From an uncultured Eubacteriales bacterium (GTDB taxonomy: Bacteria > Bacillota > Clostridia > Oscillospirales > Oscillospiraceae): a stretch of 21,905 nucleotides of DNA. Positions 21,540-21,905 of the stretch are shown one piece after another. The stretch is from NCBI GenBank assembly GCA_900540545.1, contig UQGJ01000038.1:1-21905 (forward strand), written 5' to 3'. The number at the start of each line of letters is the position of its first letter. The first letter of the stretch is position 1. The notes under the pieces are model-generated. The model worked only from the letters and a program-made list of their open reading frames with translations, was not told the DNA's origin and made no database searches. The position numbers and the translations under genes were made by a program.

Positions 21540-21905
21540 ACCGGTCGCTCCTTTTTCAAGTCAGAGGCAGGGCCGCCGAAGACGGCGGTCCCCACAATGC
21601 CTCCGAATGTTCCCCATCCTACCTGTGGGGCCGCCGCCCTCGGCGGCCCATTCCTGATTCTTTTGCCGCCGCTTCCCGCACCGCCATCCCCCCCGTATGG
21701 GCATCCCTTGCGGCCACCCGCATCCCCGCACCGGCCTCGCCGGGAATCGTAAGGGTAGGCGCGCCGCGCCAGCGCAGGGGGGTGAATGACTGCGTGATAG
21801 GCCGTAACGGCCGGGTCGGGTGCGAAACGGCAGACTTGTCATCTCTAGCCGGTTTCGACTGCCATGCCCCGTCGGCGCCGCCCCACAGGTCCAGGGCCGC
21901 AGCCC
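21540..21905. repeat. Composite repeat copies upstream of the ABC operon
   Basis: No gene is visible to the window edge. After the adaptor's ribosome site come palindromic GC-rich pieces (CTGTGGGGCCGCCGCCCTCGG at about 21620-21640, split CTGTGGGGCC / GCCGCCCTCGG) that match about 15391-15420. From about 21696 to 21905 there is a reverse-oriented copy of the composite repeat: the tail module, CCGGCCTCGCCGGGAAT, AGGCGCGCCGCGCCAGCGC, TAGGCCGTAACGGCCG, GGCAGACTTGTCATCTCTAG and GGCGCCG, followed by the CAGGTCCAGGGCCGCAG edge. The copy continues beyond the window. No clear promoter for the ABC operon is seen, so it may lie further upstream or the operon may include more genes, such as a solute-binding protein. 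Confidence 0.6.

Overview
This window looks like chromosomal DNA of a GC-rich, spore-forming member of the Clostridia, most likely a gut Oscillospiraceae relative (Flavonifractor/Intestinimonas/Lawsonibacter type; genus is inference). Grounds: an intact spoIIAA-spoIIAB-sigF sporulation operon, a T-box tRNA-sensing leader, strong AAGGAGG-type ribosome sites, very GC-rich coding DNA, and intergenic hairpin repeats of a kind I associate with gut Firmicutes. All recognised genes but one small one lie on the minus strand, so they read from high to low coordinates.

Layout, in plus-strand order. 97-1899: adenine deaminase, preceded by a 505-bp gap (1900-2404) of repeats and an unexplained leader. 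2405-3900: spoIIAA, spoIIAB, sigF, with a promoter carrying a perfect Spo0A box at 3958-3992 that overlaps the terminator of the next unit. 4021-9312: one long transcription unit starting at a sigma-A promoter and a valine-type T-box (9342-9617), reading YcxB-like membrane protein, valS, a CynX-type MFS transporter and a sugar-nucleotidyltransferase-like enzyme. 9637-10200: repeat debris and a small AT-richer plus-strand gene for a 54-residue membrane protein, with its own promoter and a shared terminator. 10255-13840: two NhaC-type antiporter paralogues in tandem, each with its own promoter; both promoters share a 12-bp box at the same distance from the -10. 14063-15007: gluQ (glutamyl-queuosine tRNA-Asp synthetase). 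15085-15500: a composite repeat and an AT-rich heptamer array that supplies a stop codon. 15493-21539: an apparent operon of a long coiled-coil HlyD/MacA-like adaptor, a MacB-like ectodomain membrane protein, two sugar-type ABC permeases and a MalK-type ATPase, with no solute-binding protein in view. 21540-21905: more copies of the composite repeat.

How the parts work together. The spoIIA genes form the partner switch that controls forespore sigma-F. The T-box couples valS and its partners to tRNA-Val charging. The two antiporters probably handle Na+/H+ or an organic acid/cation exchange. The ABC locus is the least conventional part: importer-type permeases and ATPase sit with exporter-type accessory proteins. 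Dispersed modular hairpin repeats fill nearly every long intergenic gap.
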